From NCBI GenBank assembly GCA_002428495.1, contig DIWR01000027.1, positions 89,882 to 153,881 of the forward strand: a stretch of DNA of 64,000 nt. The letters are read 5' to 3'. Shown here piece after piece: positions 1-9,227 of the stretch. The DNA comes from Synergistaceae bacterium UBA6101. GTDB taxonomy: Bacteria; Synergistota; Synergistia; Synergistales; Synergistaceae. The notes beneath the pieces were generated by a model, which was given only the letters and a program-made list of their open reading frames with translations, did no database searches and was not told the DNA's origin. Position numbers and translations under genes: made by a program. The first letter of the stretch is position 1; every line of letters starts with the position of its first letter.

Positions 1-215
1 CCAAAAAAAAGTTTTTCCACTGCTATTATATCTGGCGGATACTCTCCCGCCTTTTCTTTCAGTCCATCGTAAAGCAAAGAAAGCCTTTTTGTAAGAGAGA
101 GCGCGGAGGTGGTCCTTACTACTCCGTAACTTTCACATACAAGCCTGTCACCGTACTGGGTGACCACTCCGTATCCCATTGTGCCGAGCCCCGGATCTAT
201 GCCCAGGGCTCTCAC
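1..215 (-). CDS. ruvC: Holliday junction endodeoxyribonuclease RuvC (N-terminal part, cut by window edge)
   Basis: About 71 codons of the N-terminus are visible, starting at a GTG at 215 and running off the left edge. The translation begins VRALGIDPGLGTMGYGVV and continues to AVEKLFFG, the RuvC signature carrying the first catalytic Asp (GIDPG) and a later acidic residue (VEKLFFG). RuvC cleaves Holliday junctions during recombination, working with RuvAB. It starts 19 bp after the stop of yebC, a common bacterial pairing, so the two are probably co-transcribed. No ATG gives the right frame; the GTG start has only a weak upstream purine stretch. Confidence 0.9.
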   Translation of the reverse strand, partial: MRALGIDPGLGTMGYGVVTQYGDRLVCESYGVVRTTSALSLTKRLSLLYDGLKEKAGEYPPDIIAVEKLFF

Positions 216-234
216 TCCATTATTATTTGTATTT

Positions 235-987
235 TCAGCCGTCGATCTCAGCAAGGATCTCGTCCGGTATGTCGAAGTTGGCGTATACAGCCTGAACGTC
301 GTCGTGTTCTTCAAAACGTTCGACCAATGAAAGGAGTTTGGCTGCATCAGCCTTGTTTGTTATAGAAACGGTATTCTGAGGTACCATTTCAACTTCGATA
401 GATTCTACATTGTATCCGGAGTTTTTCAGCGCTTCTGCTACGTTTGAGAGTACGGAAGGTTCACATGTGATCTCATATCCGCCATCTTCCGAAGTTACGT
501 CATCAGCGCCGGCTTCGATCGCGGCGAGCATTATCTCCTCTTCATCGATGCCGTCTCCTGTGACCTCAATTACACCTTTGCGGTCAAAATTCCATGCGAC
601 ACACCCCAGTTCACCTATTGAACCGCCTGTCTTTGTAAAAAGTGAACGCATTTCAGGAGCAGTCCTGTTGCGGTTGTCAGTCAAAGCCTGGACCATTACT
701 GCTACTCCGTTGGGCCCGTATCCTTCGTAAAGGATCTCTTCAAATATTGCGCCGTCAAGTTCGCCGGTGCCCCTTTTGATCCCTCTTTCGATGTTGTCGA
801 CAGGCACGTTGCCTGCTCTTGCCCTGTCTATTGCAACTTTAAGCCTGAAGTTTGCGTTGGGGTCACCGCCGCCTGCCTTTGCTGCCGCGATAACGTTCTT
901 AACAAGCTTCTGGAAAGCTACCCCCTTCTTTGAATCCTGAGCGGCTTTGCGATGCTTGATATTTGCCCATTTTGAATGTCCTGACAA
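235..987 (-). CDS. yebC: YebC/PmpR-family protein (TACO1-like translation factor or regulator)
   Basis: This 250-residue protein starts SGHSKWANIKHRKAAQD, the hallmark of the YebC/TACO1 family. Members act in translation of difficult (proline-rich) stretches and have also been described as DNA-binding regulators. I chose the TTG at 987 because it gives the canonical MSGHSKW start and sits 5 nt after a GAGGTGA ribosome site. The upstream GTG at 996 lies inside that ribosome site. It lies just before ruvC in transcription order, its usual neighbour. A 7-bp inverted repeat (ACTACTC...GAGTAGT, 1016-1038) lies between nadE and this gene, without a T-tract. Confidence 0.93.
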   Translation of the reverse strand: MSGHSKWANIKHRKAAQDSKKGVAFQKLVKNVIAAAKAGGGDPNANFRLKVAIDRARAGNVPVDNIERGIKRGTGELDGAIFEEILYEGYGPNGVAVMVQALTDNRNRTAPEMRSLFTKTGGSIGELGCVAWNFDRKGVIEVTGDGIDEEEIMLAAIEAGADDVTSEDGGYEITCEPSVLSNVAEALKNSGYNVESIEVEMVPQNTVSITNKADAAKLLSLVERFEEHDDVQAVYANFDIPDEILAEIDG

Positions 988-1041
988 AAAAATCACCTCA
1001 TAATTTACAAGTTAGACTACTCTCTATAAGGGAGTAGTAAT

Positions 1042-1794
1042 TTACTTAATACTTTTTGGTATCGGAGCCATTGGAGCAAATTTTCTTTTATGTTCCGATC
1101 TTGCAATGGCTTTATCGACCTTTTGTTTCACTCTATCTTCAGCTTCGCCTGTGGCGAGATAATTGTCCAGTTCTTCGTATGTCAGGCCCATTTCTGATTC
1201 ATCCGTCTGTCCTGCCCAGAGGCCGGCAGTCGGGGGCCTTTTGATTATGTTTGGAGGGACCCCCAGATGCAGTGCAAGGGCGCGGACCTCCCCTTTCAGA
1301 AGGTCAGACATCGGCAGGAGATCTACGCCTGAATCACCGTATTTTGTGAAATAACCGTACATTATTTCATCCCTGTTCCCGCCTCCGCATACGAGATAAC
1401 CGTTCTGCTGCGCTATAGCGTATAGGGTCGTCATTCTTAATCGGGGTTTGATATTTGCAGAAGGAAGAGTCCCCAGATCAATCCCCTCTGCCTTGATGGA
1501 AGATAACATTTGGTCATAGGTCTTTGTTAAATCAACTTTGTATTTCCTTATCCCAAAGATCGTTGCAAGTTCAAGAGCATATTCTTCGTCAACGGGCTGG
1601 CTGTGACATGGCAAGATCACGCCTACAACATTCTCTTTTCCAAGAGAACGGCATAGCAGGCCTGTAAGCACGGCTGAATCTATTCCGCCGCTTATCCCAA
1701 GGACTGCGCCTTTTGCGCCGGCGGCCCGGAAGTGTTCTTTTATCCATTCTGTAAGATATTCCGTAAGTTTTTGTGGGTCCCTGTAAACAGACAT
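1042..1794 (-). CDS. nadE: NH3-dependent NAD+ synthetase
   Basis: The 250-residue protein carries the PP-loop motif GISGGIDSA at about residues 33-41, typical of N-type ATP pyrophosphatases. Later blocks (CGGGNRDE, YFTKYGDSGVDLLP) match NadE. It adenylates deamido-NAD and transfers ammonia to form NAD+. The length matches the short, ammonia-dependent form; no glutaminase (nitrilase) domain is present, so ammonia must come from solution. That suits an organism that releases ammonia from amino acids. The ATG at 1794 follows a GAGGCG-like ribosome site. It ends 54 bp before yebC. Confidence 0.93.
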   Translation of the reverse strand: MSVYRDPQKLTEYLTEWIKEHFRAAGAKGAVLGISGGIDSAVLTGLLCRSLGKENVVGVILPCHSQPVDEEYALELATIFGIRKYKVDLTKTYDQMLSSIKAEGIDLGTLPSANIKPRLRMTTLYAIAQQNGYLVCGGGNRDEIMYGYFTKYGDSGVDLLPMSDLLKGEVRALALHLGVPPNIIKRPPTAGLWAGQTDESEMGLTYEELDNYLATGEAEDRVKQKVDKAIARSEHKRKFAPMAPIPKSIK

Positions 1795-1893
1795 GCGGCA
1801 ACGCCTCGCTTTAAAATTAAATAAGAGAATTATGACGCGTTATATTCTAACATAAAGTATGCATCAAGGTCTAAATGCTAATAAGGCAGAAAT

Positions 1894-1927
1894 AAGCGGA
1901 GACCCGGAATTGTCCGGATCCCCGCTT
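1894..1927 (-). terminator. Probable terminator hairpin after argF/arcB
   Basis: An AAGCGG/CCGCTT outer stem with an inner CCGGA/TCCGG stem lies 24 bp past the argF stop. The following T-run is poor (ATTTCT), so efficiency is uncertain. Confidence 0.5.
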
Positions 1928-1950
1928 GTTGAGGTCTGATAATTCTCAGT

Positions 1951-2904
1951 TTATAAATTACCTATACTTGCCACCATCACTGCCTTGATAGTGTGCATAC
2001 GGTTCTCTGCTTCGTCAAACTGCCTTCCGAAACGTGACTCAAAGACCTCTTCAGTTACCTCATAGCCTTTAACGGCGGGCAGACAGTGGAGGAATATCAT
2101 ATTGTCATTGCCTGTCGCCTTGATAAGGTCCATATTTACCTGATAGGGCTGCAGGATTGCCTTTCTCTCTGCAAGCTTTTCCTCTTCGCCCATGGATGCC
2201 CATACATCGGTATAGATCACATCAGCGCCCGTGACTGCCGCCTTAGGGTCGTCAGTTATCTCTATCGTGGCTCCGGACTCGCACTCTTCTGCCATTTTTT
2301 TGCATTCCTCTACCAGTGAAGGATCAGGGAAGAGTGATTTCGGTGCCCCTATCACAAAATGCATTCCCATCTTTGCAGCGCCTATCATCAGTGAGTTGGC
2401 CATATTATTGCGTCCGTCGCCGACATAGACGAATTTGATCCCTTTGAGCTTTCCGAAGTTTTCACGCACTGTAAGGAAGTCTGCCAGTACCTGTGTCGGA
2501 TGATAGTCATCGGTAAGTCCGTTCCATACGGGAACGCCGGAATACTTTGCAAGGTCTTCCACGACCTTCTGGCTGAATCCGCGGAACTCAATGCCGTCAA
2601 ACATACGCCCGAGGACTCTTGCTGTGTCAGCTACGTCTTCCTTGTGCCCGAGCTGGATGTCATTTTTCCCCAGATATTCCGGGTGTCCGCCTTCGTCAAT
2701 TGTCGCTACGGTAAATGCACAGCGTGTACGGGTAGAGGGTTTTTCAAATATCAGGGCTACGTTCTTGCCCTCCATGAGGTTGCCTTTTATTCCTGCGCGC
2801 TTTTTGTTTTTTAGGTCAGTTGAAAGATCCAGGAGATATTCTATCTCCTGAGGCGTGTGGTGTTTGAGCGATATCAGGTGTCTGTTACGAAGATTGATTG
2901 CCAT
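1951..2904 (-). CDS. argF: Ornithine carbamoyltransferase (anabolic argF or catabolic arcB)
   Basis: This 317-residue protein shows the carbamoyl-phosphate loop STRTR at residues 57-61 and the ornithine-side HCLPA motif near residue 273. It interconverts ornithine plus carbamoyl phosphate with citrulline. It lies 71 bp downstream of arcA (arginine deiminase) on the same strand. That argues for the catabolic direction: citrulline phosphorolysis in the arginine deiminase pathway. The carbamate kinase that would complete ATP production is not in this window, so the direction is inferred. The start has a strong AAGGAGGAG ribosome site. Confidence 0.92.
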   Translation of the reverse strand: MAINLRNRHLISLKHHTPQEIEYLLDLSTDLKNKKRAGIKGNLMEGKNVALIFEKPSTRTRCAFTVATIDEGGHPEYLGKNDIQLGHKEDVADTARVLGRMFDGIEFRGFSQKVVEDLAKYSGVPVWNGLTDDYHPTQVLADFLTVRENFGKLKGIKFVYVGDGRNNMANSLMIGAAKMGMHFVIGAPKSLFPDPSLVEECKKMAEECESGATIEITDDPKAAVTGADVIYTDVWASMGEEEKLAERKAILQPYQVNMDLIKATGNDNMIFLHCLPAVKGYEVTEEVFESRFGRQFDEAENRMHTIKAVMVASIGNL

Positions 2905-2975
2905 TGATACTCCTCCTTGAATTTTAGTTAAATATTAGCGGAAAAGATAACTCCGATTGTTATCAGATAAATCAG

Positions 2976-4214
2976 CTATTTTACTGGGTCTCTGTTAAGA
3001 GGCATGGTCATGCATCTTGGGCCGCCTCTGCCCCTTCCAAGTTCAGGCCCGTTGAGCTCAAGGACCTCTATGCCGTTCTCCCTCAGCAGCCTGTTCGACA
3101 TCAGGTTTCTGTTGTACGTGACTACCTTTCCCGGCGCCACTGCCAGGGTGTTGCAGCCGTCGTGCCACTGCTCCCTGTCAGTCTCTGCCTGGTCCTTGCC
3201 CCTCATCTCGATGACTCTTATCTTATCGAACCCGAGTTCTTTTGCTATTGCATCTTTCCAGTTGTGTGACTGCTTTATGGAGAGGAGAGTTCCGTTATCG
3301 TCATAGTCCATTTCCCAGACCTTGAGTGCCTTGATGACTGTCGGGAATATTGTGAAAGCGTCTTTGTCGACCATAGTAAATACTGTGTCCAGATGCATGC
3401 AGTAACGTTCCCTAGGGATCTCAAAAGCGAAGAGCTTTCTTATAGGAGTGTTCAGTGCAAGTTTTTTCCCTATTCTCTGTACGGTCGTGGGCGCGGTCCT
3501 CTGGCTTACACCGATAGCCATGGCACGGTCAGAAAGTACCAGCAGATCCCCTCCTTCGACTTTGTGCGGCCAAATTTCATCGGGAGCGTCCCCAAAGAGG
3601 ATGTTTATGCCTTTGAACCTTGGATGGTGATTTGTGATGTATTTCCAGTAAAGGGGTTCTCTTCTGCGGACTTCATAGGTCATCTGCCCTATAACGATCC
3701 CGCACCCCACTGTAATTGCAGGGTCTCTCTGGAAATAAAGGTTCGGGATCGGATGGATTACGAAATCCCCTCCGTTTTCAACTTTAGATATGAGGCTAAA
3801 TGATGATTTGAATAATGAAGAGGCTTCTTTTTTGCTGTAACCGCTTATGAGGTGTGAGGCAAGATCGATAGAGGGCAGATCCATAAATACTTCGGCAAGT
3901 CCTTCAGAAAGGTGACGGTCCAGACACTCAAGCATAAAAACTGATTTGATCAATGATTCTCTTACTTCTTTGTCTTCAAGCACTTTTGCGAGGCATTCGT
4001 TGAAATATAGCACTTCGCATCCCTCTCGTCGAAGTATGTCGGCAAACTCGTCGTGCTCGCGCTGAGCCTGCTCAAGCCAGATAAGATCGTCGAAGAGAAG
4101 ATCGCTCATGTTATTGATGGTAAGTCGGTTAAGTTCATTTCCGGGCCTGTGGAGCATTACCTGTTTGAGCGGCCCGGTTTCGGAAAAAACACAGAATGGC
4201 TTATCTTGGCACAT
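2976..4214 (-). CDS. arcA: Arginine deiminase
   Basis: The 412-residue product converts arginine to citrulline and ammonia. Family marks are PLKQVMLHRPGNEL near the N-terminus, FQRDPA (substrate-binding Asp), the EGGD block and the C-terminal GRGGPRCMTMPL with the catalytic Cys. I placed the start at the ATG at 4214, which follows GGGGGGTG by 5 nt; an in-frame extension to 4286 lacks a ribosome site and is not conserved in the family. Upstream, a TATAAT -10-like element is visible on the minus strand at 4352-4357, with no convincing -35. Together with the next gene this supports arginine fermentation. Confidence 0.93.
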   Translation of the reverse strand: MCQDKPFCVFSETGPLKQVMLHRPGNELNRLTINNMSDLLFDDLIWLEQAQREHDEFADILRREGCEVLYFNECLAKVLEDKEVRESLIKSVFMLECLDRHLSEGLAEVFMDLPSIDLASHLISGYSKKEASSLFKSSFSLISKVENGGDFVIHPIPNLYFQRDPAITVGCGIVIGQMTYEVRRREPLYWKYITNHHPRFKGINILFGDAPDEIWPHKVEGGDLLVLSDRAMAIGVSQRTAPTTVQRIGKKLALNTPIRKLFAFEIPRERYCMHLDTVFTMVDKDAFTIFPTVIKALKVWEMDYDDNGTLLSIKQSHNWKDAIAKELGFDKIRVIEMRGKDQAETDREQWHDGCNTLAVAPGKVVTYNRNLMSNRLLRENGIEVLELNGPELGRGRGGPRCMTMPLNRDPVK

Positions 4215-4433
4215 AAATACACCCCCCGGTAAATTTTTAAAAATAGCTTCAACAAAGCATGACTTAAAAAAATACAGCAATAACAAGGTTATGGATTAAT
4301 ATATGTTGCGAAAACCAAATGGCTGAGACTTAGTTGCTCACCGTAGAAAAAATTATATCATAAATAAAAATCAACTTAAAGTCCCGGGGAGTTCAAAATT
4401 ATTTCAAAAAGCCAAATTTTGTGACATGGAGGG

Positions 4434-5480
4434 CTAAAGCTTTTTTATCTCTTCGATAAGCCGTTTCTTAAGATTATCAGCAGTATCGTTGCATATCGCC
4501 TTTCCTTTGCGGAAGATCACAAAACCGTCAGGGGTGCCCGCAATACCAAGGTCGGCACATGCAGCCTCTCTTGGTCCGTTCACTTCACAGCCCATGACTG
4601 CTATCGTTGTTCCATCCTTAATGTTTTTAGGCAAAAGGGCGGTCACCTCTTCCATAAACTTTGCAACGTCGATTCTTTTGCGTCCGCAAGTGGGGCAGCT
4701 TATCAGGTTGTACCCGCGTTCCCTTATCTCCAAAGAGCCAAGGATACGGTAGGCGACCCTGACTTCTTCGACAGAGGGGCCCGTCAGGCTTACCCGGATG
4801 GTGTCCCCTATTCCCTGGGCAAGCATTACTGAGATCCCGGCAGCTCCTTTTATGATCCCGGCAGTTCCGGCTCCTGCCTCAGTAATGCCAATGTGTACGG
4901 GATATGGATATTTTTGTGACAGGAGGAAGTTCGCTCTTACTGTTTCAGTAACTGAACTGGATTTAGCAGAAATGATGATATCCTCAAAAGAACAGTCTCT
5001 AAGGATATTTACCTGTTCATCAACTGCGAAGGCAAGTGCCGCAGACCTGTCGCCATTTGTATGTTCGAGCTGCGCTTTGCTTATGGAACCTCCGTTTGCA
5101 CCTATGCGTATTACAGCGCCTAAACTTTGGGCCAGCCTTATTACATCTTCTGTGCCCTTTCTGTCGCTCATATTCCCGGGGTTGATGCGTATAGATGCAC
5201 AGCCTGCTTCCAATGCCGCAATAGCAAGCCTGTGGTTGAAATGGATATCTGCCATGATCGGAACAGGCGACCTCGAATTGAGTAATTTCATATTATCTGC
5301 CAAAGCAAGATCGGGAAGCGACACCCTTACCAGTTCGCATCCTTCATTTGCCAGAGCTGCGCACTCCAAGGCACACTCCTCAAAGTTGGAAAGCGGAGTT
5401 TTTATCATGCTTTCAACTCGTACAGTTGAGCTGCCGCCAATAGTCAGACCTTTGATTTCAACTTTTTTTCTGCTGCCCAT
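4434..5480 (-). CDS. ispG: (E)-4-hydroxy-3-methylbut-2-enyl-diphosphate synthase
   Basis: IspG carries out the penultimate step of the MEP isoprenoid pathway, reducing ME-cPP to HMBPP with a 4Fe-4S cluster. The 348-residue protein has the expected cluster cysteines in SCPTCGRK and GCEVNGPREA, plus the TIM-barrel N-terminus with RVSLPDLA and ADIHFNHRLA. It starts 17 bp after rseP and ends the uppS-cdsA-dxr-rseP-ispG cluster. Two MEP enzymes plus the undecaprenyl synthase in one operon tie isoprenoid supply to envelope synthesis. Confidence 0.94.
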   Translation of the reverse strand: MGSRKKVEIKGLTIGGSSTVRVESMIKTPLSNFEECALECAALANEGCELVRVSLPDLALADNMKLLNSRSPVPIMADIHFNHRLAIAALEAGCASIRINPGNMSDRKGTEDVIRLAQSLGAVIRIGANGGSISKAQLEHTNGDRSAALAFAVDEQVNILRDCSFEDIIISAKSSSVTETVRANFLLSQKYPYPVHIGITEAGAGTAGIIKGAAGISVMLAQGIGDTIRVSLTGPSVEEVRVAYRILGSLEIRERGYNLISCPTCGRKRIDVAKFMEEVTALLPKNIKDGTTIAVMGCEVNGPREAACADLGIAGTPDGFVIFRKGKAICNDTADNLKKRLIEEIKKL

Positions 5481-5497
5481 ATTTATAGCCCGCCTAA

Positions 5498-6544
5498 TTA
5501 TTTGATAAATAGCCTAATAATGTCTTTTCCTGTTACAAGGATTATAAGGGAGATAAGTATTATGAATCCGCTGTAGTGGATCAGGGCCTCCCATTTCTCG
5601 GGGACTTTTCTTCCTGTGATCATCTCTGCAAGTATGAATATTATTCTTCCGCCGTCCAGAGCCGGGAAAGGCAATAGGTTTAGAAGTCCTAGATGGAGGT
5701 TGATGACTCCGAGGAAAGCTATGAAAGACCATATCCCCTGTTTAAGTGCATCGCCTGCCATTACGGCTATACCAACAGGCCCTACGACGTCTGACTGGAC
5801 CTTTCTGGTAAGTACCATCCAGAGGCCTCTGAGTATCTCAACTCCCATGTCCCACGAATAGCCCAGGCTCTTTTGAAGCGCGATGTGAACGGGATAAGTT
5901 ATCGTTCCGGGCTGTACTCCGAGCAAGCGTCCTCCGTGCGCCGGGTCAACAGGGATGTCGATGCTGAGATCAAGGGTCTTTTCTCCCCTCTCAACGGTGA
6001 CATGGAAATGATCGCTTGTGACATCTTTATTTTGTATGGTATCCCTGATATCCGACCATTTGCTCAGCTCTTTTCCATTTATCGATTTGATAATGTCTCC
6101 TGACTCCATTCCTGCAGAATAGGCAGGAGTTCCTTCCATGATCTTTCCTACCAGCGGTCTTTCAAGGTCCATCACGCCGTGACCAGTGAGCAGTGCGGCA
6201 GTAAGGAGCCATGCCAATATCAGGTTCACACAGGCTCCTGAAGCCAACACAAGAAGCCTTTCCCATGGTTTTTTTGCAGAAAGCGAACGTGAAGGGTCAT
6301 ATCCGTCCGGTTTAGGACCTTCCTCTGATGCGTCCTCACCTTCCAGCCTGACAAATCCACCTATGGGGAAAGCTCTGACAGACCAGAGGGTCTCACCCTT
6401 TTGCCTGCTCCACACAGCAGGCCCCATACCGAATGAAAACTCATGGATCGATACATTTCTCCATCTGGCAGAGAGGTAGTGACCGCCTTCATGTGATATC
6501 ACACAGATCGAAATTACAATTAGAAAAGAGATGATGCTTATCAA
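5498..6544 (-). CDS. rseP: RseP/site-2 family membrane zinc metalloprotease
   Basis: This intramembrane protease has the zinc motif HEGGH (residues 18-22) in its first membrane segment, one PDZ domain (about 110-190, with SAGMESGDIIKSINGK) and the C-terminal LLPFPALDGGRI zinc-ligand motif. It cleaves anti-sigma factors or remnant signal peptides inside the membrane. I chose the TTG at 6544: it is 8 nt after GGAGG and overlaps the dxr stop as TTGA, so translation is probably coupled. A TTG at 6559 lies within that GGAGG and cannot use it. About 348 residues is the short, single-PDZ form common outside Proteobacteria. Confidence 0.9.
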   Translation of the reverse strand: MISIISFLIVISICVISHEGGHYLSARWRNVSIHEFSFGMGPAVWSRQKGETLWSVRAFPIGGFVRLEGEDASEEGPKPDGYDPSRSLSAKKPWERLLVLASGACVNLILAWLLTAALLTGHGVMDLERPLVGKIMEGTPAYSAGMESGDIIKSINGKELSKWSDIRDTIQNKDVTSDHFHVTVERGEKTLDLSIDIPVDPAHGGRLLGVQPGTITYPVHIALQKSLGYSWDMGVEILRGLWMVLTRKVQSDVVGPVGIAVMAGDALKQGIWSFIAFLGVINLHLGLLNLLPFPALDGGRIIFILAEMITGRKVPEKWEALIHYSGFIILISLIILVTGKDIIRLFIK

Positions 6545-7713
6545 AAGTGATGCCTCCAATTTTTACACAGTTCCCTGGCGATCCTCTCGCCTGTGCTTAC
6601 TAATGCTATAGCTTCATCAAGAGTTTCGGGGGAAGCCGAAGCCGATTTGGCAAGAGTCTCCTCAATTACCCGTGAAATTGCCGTGAATGGAATGATCCTT
6701 TCCAGAAAAGCCTGTACTGCGGCTTCGTCGGCTCCCACAAGAAGAGATGGATATGCTCCTCCCATCTCGCCTGCTTTGAAGGCTATACTAAAACATGGGA
6801 AAAGGGAACCGTCAATTTCCCTAAACTGCAGATCCCATTTTTCAGGCTCAATAAAATCAAGTCCGGAAGAGACAAGATCCAGTCTGTCCGGCCATGCAAG
6901 CGCTGCTGCTGCAGGAAGGCGCATGTCAGGCTGAGAGACGAGCATCTTCATTGTTCCGTCTATGAAAAGGACCGCGCCGTGTACCTGTGACTTTGGATGG
7001 ATGAGTGCGCTGACCTTATTGGCAGGAAGTCCGAAGAGCTGCATTGCTTCAATGCATTCGATTCCCTTGTTCATCAATGTCGCGCTGTCTACTGTTATTT
7101 TGGGCCCCATTTTCCATACTGGATGTGAGAGAGTCTCTTCGGGTGTGACTCTTTCAAACATTTCTTTTGAGTGATCCCTGAAGGGACCTCCTGATGCAGT
7201 AAGCCAGATCTTTGCGATCTGATGCTTTTGATCCTCCCTCAGGCACTGCCAGATGGCACTGTGTTCGCTGTCTATCGGTCTCAGCTGGTCTTTGCGTTTT
7301 ACGAGGGGCATGACCCATGGACCTGCGACAACAATACTTTCCTTGTTTGCCAGTGATACGTCCTTGTCTTCTTTCAGCGCTGTCTGGAGTGCTTTTATGG
7401 CTGAAACGCCCGATGATGCGAATACAATATGATCAATATCGGGATCTGAGGCTATCTCGCAAAGGGCATCCGCACCAGTCAGGCAATCATAGCCCTCTGT
7501 CTTGAATTTGCCGGAAAGAGGTCCGGTCAGGCAAAGTTTTTTCGCATTATGCAGCGAAGCCAGTTCCAAAAGCTTGTCCTGATTGTTTTGAGCAGCCAAA
7601 GCAACGACATCAAAGCGTTCAGGGTACCTTCTGCAAATATCTAAAACTGCCCCGCCAACACTTCCTGTGGCTCCTATTACTGCAACTCTTATCTTTGGAA
7701 AAGCCCTCACCAT
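6541..7713 (-). CDS. dxr: 1-deoxy-D-xylulose 5-phosphate reductoisomerase
   Basis: Dxr catalyses the first committed MEP step, DXP to MEP, using NADPH. The 390-residue protein has the nucleotide loop GATGSVG (residues 14-20), the metal site with PIDSEHSA, and WKMGPKITVDSATLMNKGIE. It starts 1 bp after the cdsA stop and overlaps the rseP start by 4 nt. These tight junctions show one transcription unit. Confidence 0.95.
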   Translation of the reverse strand: MVRAFPKIRVAVIGATGSVGGAVLDICRRYPERFDVVALAAQNNQDKLLELASLHNAKKLCLTGPLSGKFKTEGYDCLTGADALCEIASDPDIDHIVFASSGVSAIKALQTALKEDKDVSLANKESIVVAGPWVMPLVKRKDQLRPIDSEHSAIWQCLREDQKHQIAKIWLTASGGPFRDHSKEMFERVTPEETLSHPVWKMGPKITVDSATLMNKGIECIEAMQLFGLPANKVSALIHPKSQVHGAVLFIDGTMKMLVSQPDMRLPAAAALAWPDRLDLVSSGLDFIEPEKWDLQFREIDGSLFPCFSIAFKAGEMGGAYPSLLVGADEAAVQAFLERIIPFTAISRVIEETLAKSASASPETLDEAIALVSTGERIARELCKNWRHHF

Positions 7714-7714
7714 G

Positions 7715-8545
7715 TTAACCTATGAGCTCAAAGATTACAAATGCAAGGGTGCCGTTCACGAGGATGCTGTCAAATCTGTCCAAGAGTCCTCCGTGACCGG
7801 GGATCAGAGATCCGGTGTCCTTTACTCCGGCTTCCCTCTTGAGTACTGATTCTCCAAGGTCGCCAAGCTGTCCTGCAACTCCGCAAAGTAGGCCCATCAA
7901 CAGGAGCGGAAGAGGTGGAAATGAGAATATCACTGCCAGCAGACCTCCGCATAAGAGGCTTGCTGCCGCTCCGCCGAAAAATCCCTCCCATGTTTTTTTA
8001 GGGCTGATCTTTTCACACATGAGATTCCTTCCAAGGCGGCTTCCCACAATATAAGCAGCCACGTCACAGCTCCATGTGCAGAGAAAGAGGATGATCAAAA
8101 AGAGGGAACCCAGCTCCCTTGATCGTATAAGTATCATAAAGGACCATGGCAGGATAACATATGCTATCCCGACGATCGTTGCCCCCATGTTTTCAAGCGC
8201 GAAACTCTCAGCGCTTACCTGGCGGCGTATGATCTCAAGAAAAAGAGCTACAAAGACGATAGATGAAATGGAACATAGTATTGCTGTGAGACTCATTTCA
8301 GAAGAAGCTCCGATCAGGATGAAAGCTCCGGATACCATGATGAGCCATGGTGAAATGTCGTGCTTCGCGGACAGCAGTTTGTAGAATTCCCATAGAGAGA
8401 TCATTGCCACGACGAAGACAATGGCATTCCATACAGGCCCTCCTTTAAGTATCCCGCCAAGTATTATAAGTACGATAAAAATACTGCTGAAAGCTCTTAA
8501 AGGCAGATCTGGTATAGATGACAGAAAATTATCAGGCTTTGCCAT
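7715..8545 (-). CDS. cdsA: Phosphatidate cytidylyltransferase
   Basis: CdsA makes CDP-diacylglycerol from CTP and phosphatidic acid, the branch point of phospholipid synthesis. The 276-residue protein is strongly hydrophobic with about seven to eight membrane segments. It ends with the CdsA signature region (SPKKTWEGFFGG, then LGDLGESVLKR and IPGHGGLLDRFDSI). It overlaps the uppS stop by 14 nt and runs straight into dxr. Confidence 0.94.
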   Translation of the reverse strand: MAKPDNFLSSIPDLPLRAFSSIFIVLIILGGILKGGPVWNAIVFVVAMISLWEFYKLLSAKHDISPWLIMVSGAFILIGASSEMSLTAILCSISSIVFVALFLEIIRRQVSAESFALENMGATIVGIAYVILPWSFMILIRSRELGSLFLIILFLCTWSCDVAAYIVGSRLGRNLMCEKISPKKTWEGFFGGAAASLLCGGLLAVIFSFPPLPLLLMGLLCGVAGQLGDLGESVLKREAGVKDTGSLIPGHGGLLDRFDSILVNGTLAFVIFELIG

Positions 8546-9221
8546 ATCTTCTTTCCCTCCTGTAGTAATCGGCTATTGCCATTTCCAGATCCGGCTTGCC
8601 GAAGTCGGGCCAGTATTTATCTGTAAAATAAAATTCACTGTAACTGCCCTGCCACAACCAGAAATTGCTCATCCTAAGCTCTCCGCTGGTCCTGATAAGA
8701 AGGTCAGGATCCGGAAGATCAGGCAGATAAAGGTACTTACGGAAAACGTCTTCCGTCACCGGCAGCGATATCCCATCCCCTATCATTTTGTTCACTGCGT
8801 CGAGTATTTCCTGCCTTCCGCCGTAGTTCAGGCAGACAACAAGCTGCATTGAATCGTTGTTCTTGGTTTTTTGCTCGGCATCAAGAAGTATTTCCTGAAT
8901 ATCCTCAGAAAGCGCTGAGATGTTGCCTGCGAACCTGATCCTCGCGTTTTCTTTATTCAGCTCATCAAGCTTTAACTTCATGTAGTACTTGAGCAATCCC
9001 ATAAGTCCGAGGACCTCAGATTTTGGTCTTTTCCAGTTTTCTGTAGAAAAGGCATATAGTGAGACACAGGGTATGCCAAGTTCTTTTGCTGCGATGAGTG
9101 TCCTTTCGACAGCCTTTACGCCCTCCCTGTGGCCCAGGATGGCAGGGAGCCCCCTGGATCTTGCCCAGCGGCGGTTTCCGTCCATGATTATTCCAATGTG
9201 ATTCAGTCTGTTCTCTTCCAT
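8532..9221 (-). CDS. uppS: Isoprenyl transferase (undecaprenyl diphosphate synthase)
   Basis: UppS is a cis-prenyltransferase that elongates farnesyl diphosphate to the C55 carrier lipid used for peptidoglycan and surface glycans. The 229-residue protein shows the catalytic HIGIIMDGNRRWA block (Asp14), the ALYAFSTENWKRP segment, and the C-terminal DLLIRTSGELRMSNF and WQGSYSEFYF motifs. It is the first gene of the tight isoprenoid cluster and starts 6 bp after the udg stop. Its product feeds the WecA-type and MurA-linked pathways encoded at 10.7-14.1 kb. Confidence 0.95.
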   Translation of the reverse strand: MEENRLNHIGIIMDGNRRWARSRGLPAILGHREGVKAVERTLIAAKELGIPCVSLYAFSTENWKRPKSEVLGLMGLLKYYMKLKLDELNKENARIRFAGNISALSEDIQEILLDAEQKTKNNDSMQLVVCLNYGGRQEILDAVNKMIGDGISLPVTEDVFRKYLYLPDLPDPDLLIRTSGELRMSNFWLWQGSYSEFYFTDKYWPDFGKPDLEMAIADYYRRERRYGKA

Positions 9222-9227
9222 CTGATC

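Noticed and set aside
4798..5505. Long plus-strand frames opposite ispG, dxr, valS and lon
   Set aside because: They mirror strongly supported minus-strand genes, lack ribosome sites and have low-complexity Ser/Pro/Ile-rich translations.
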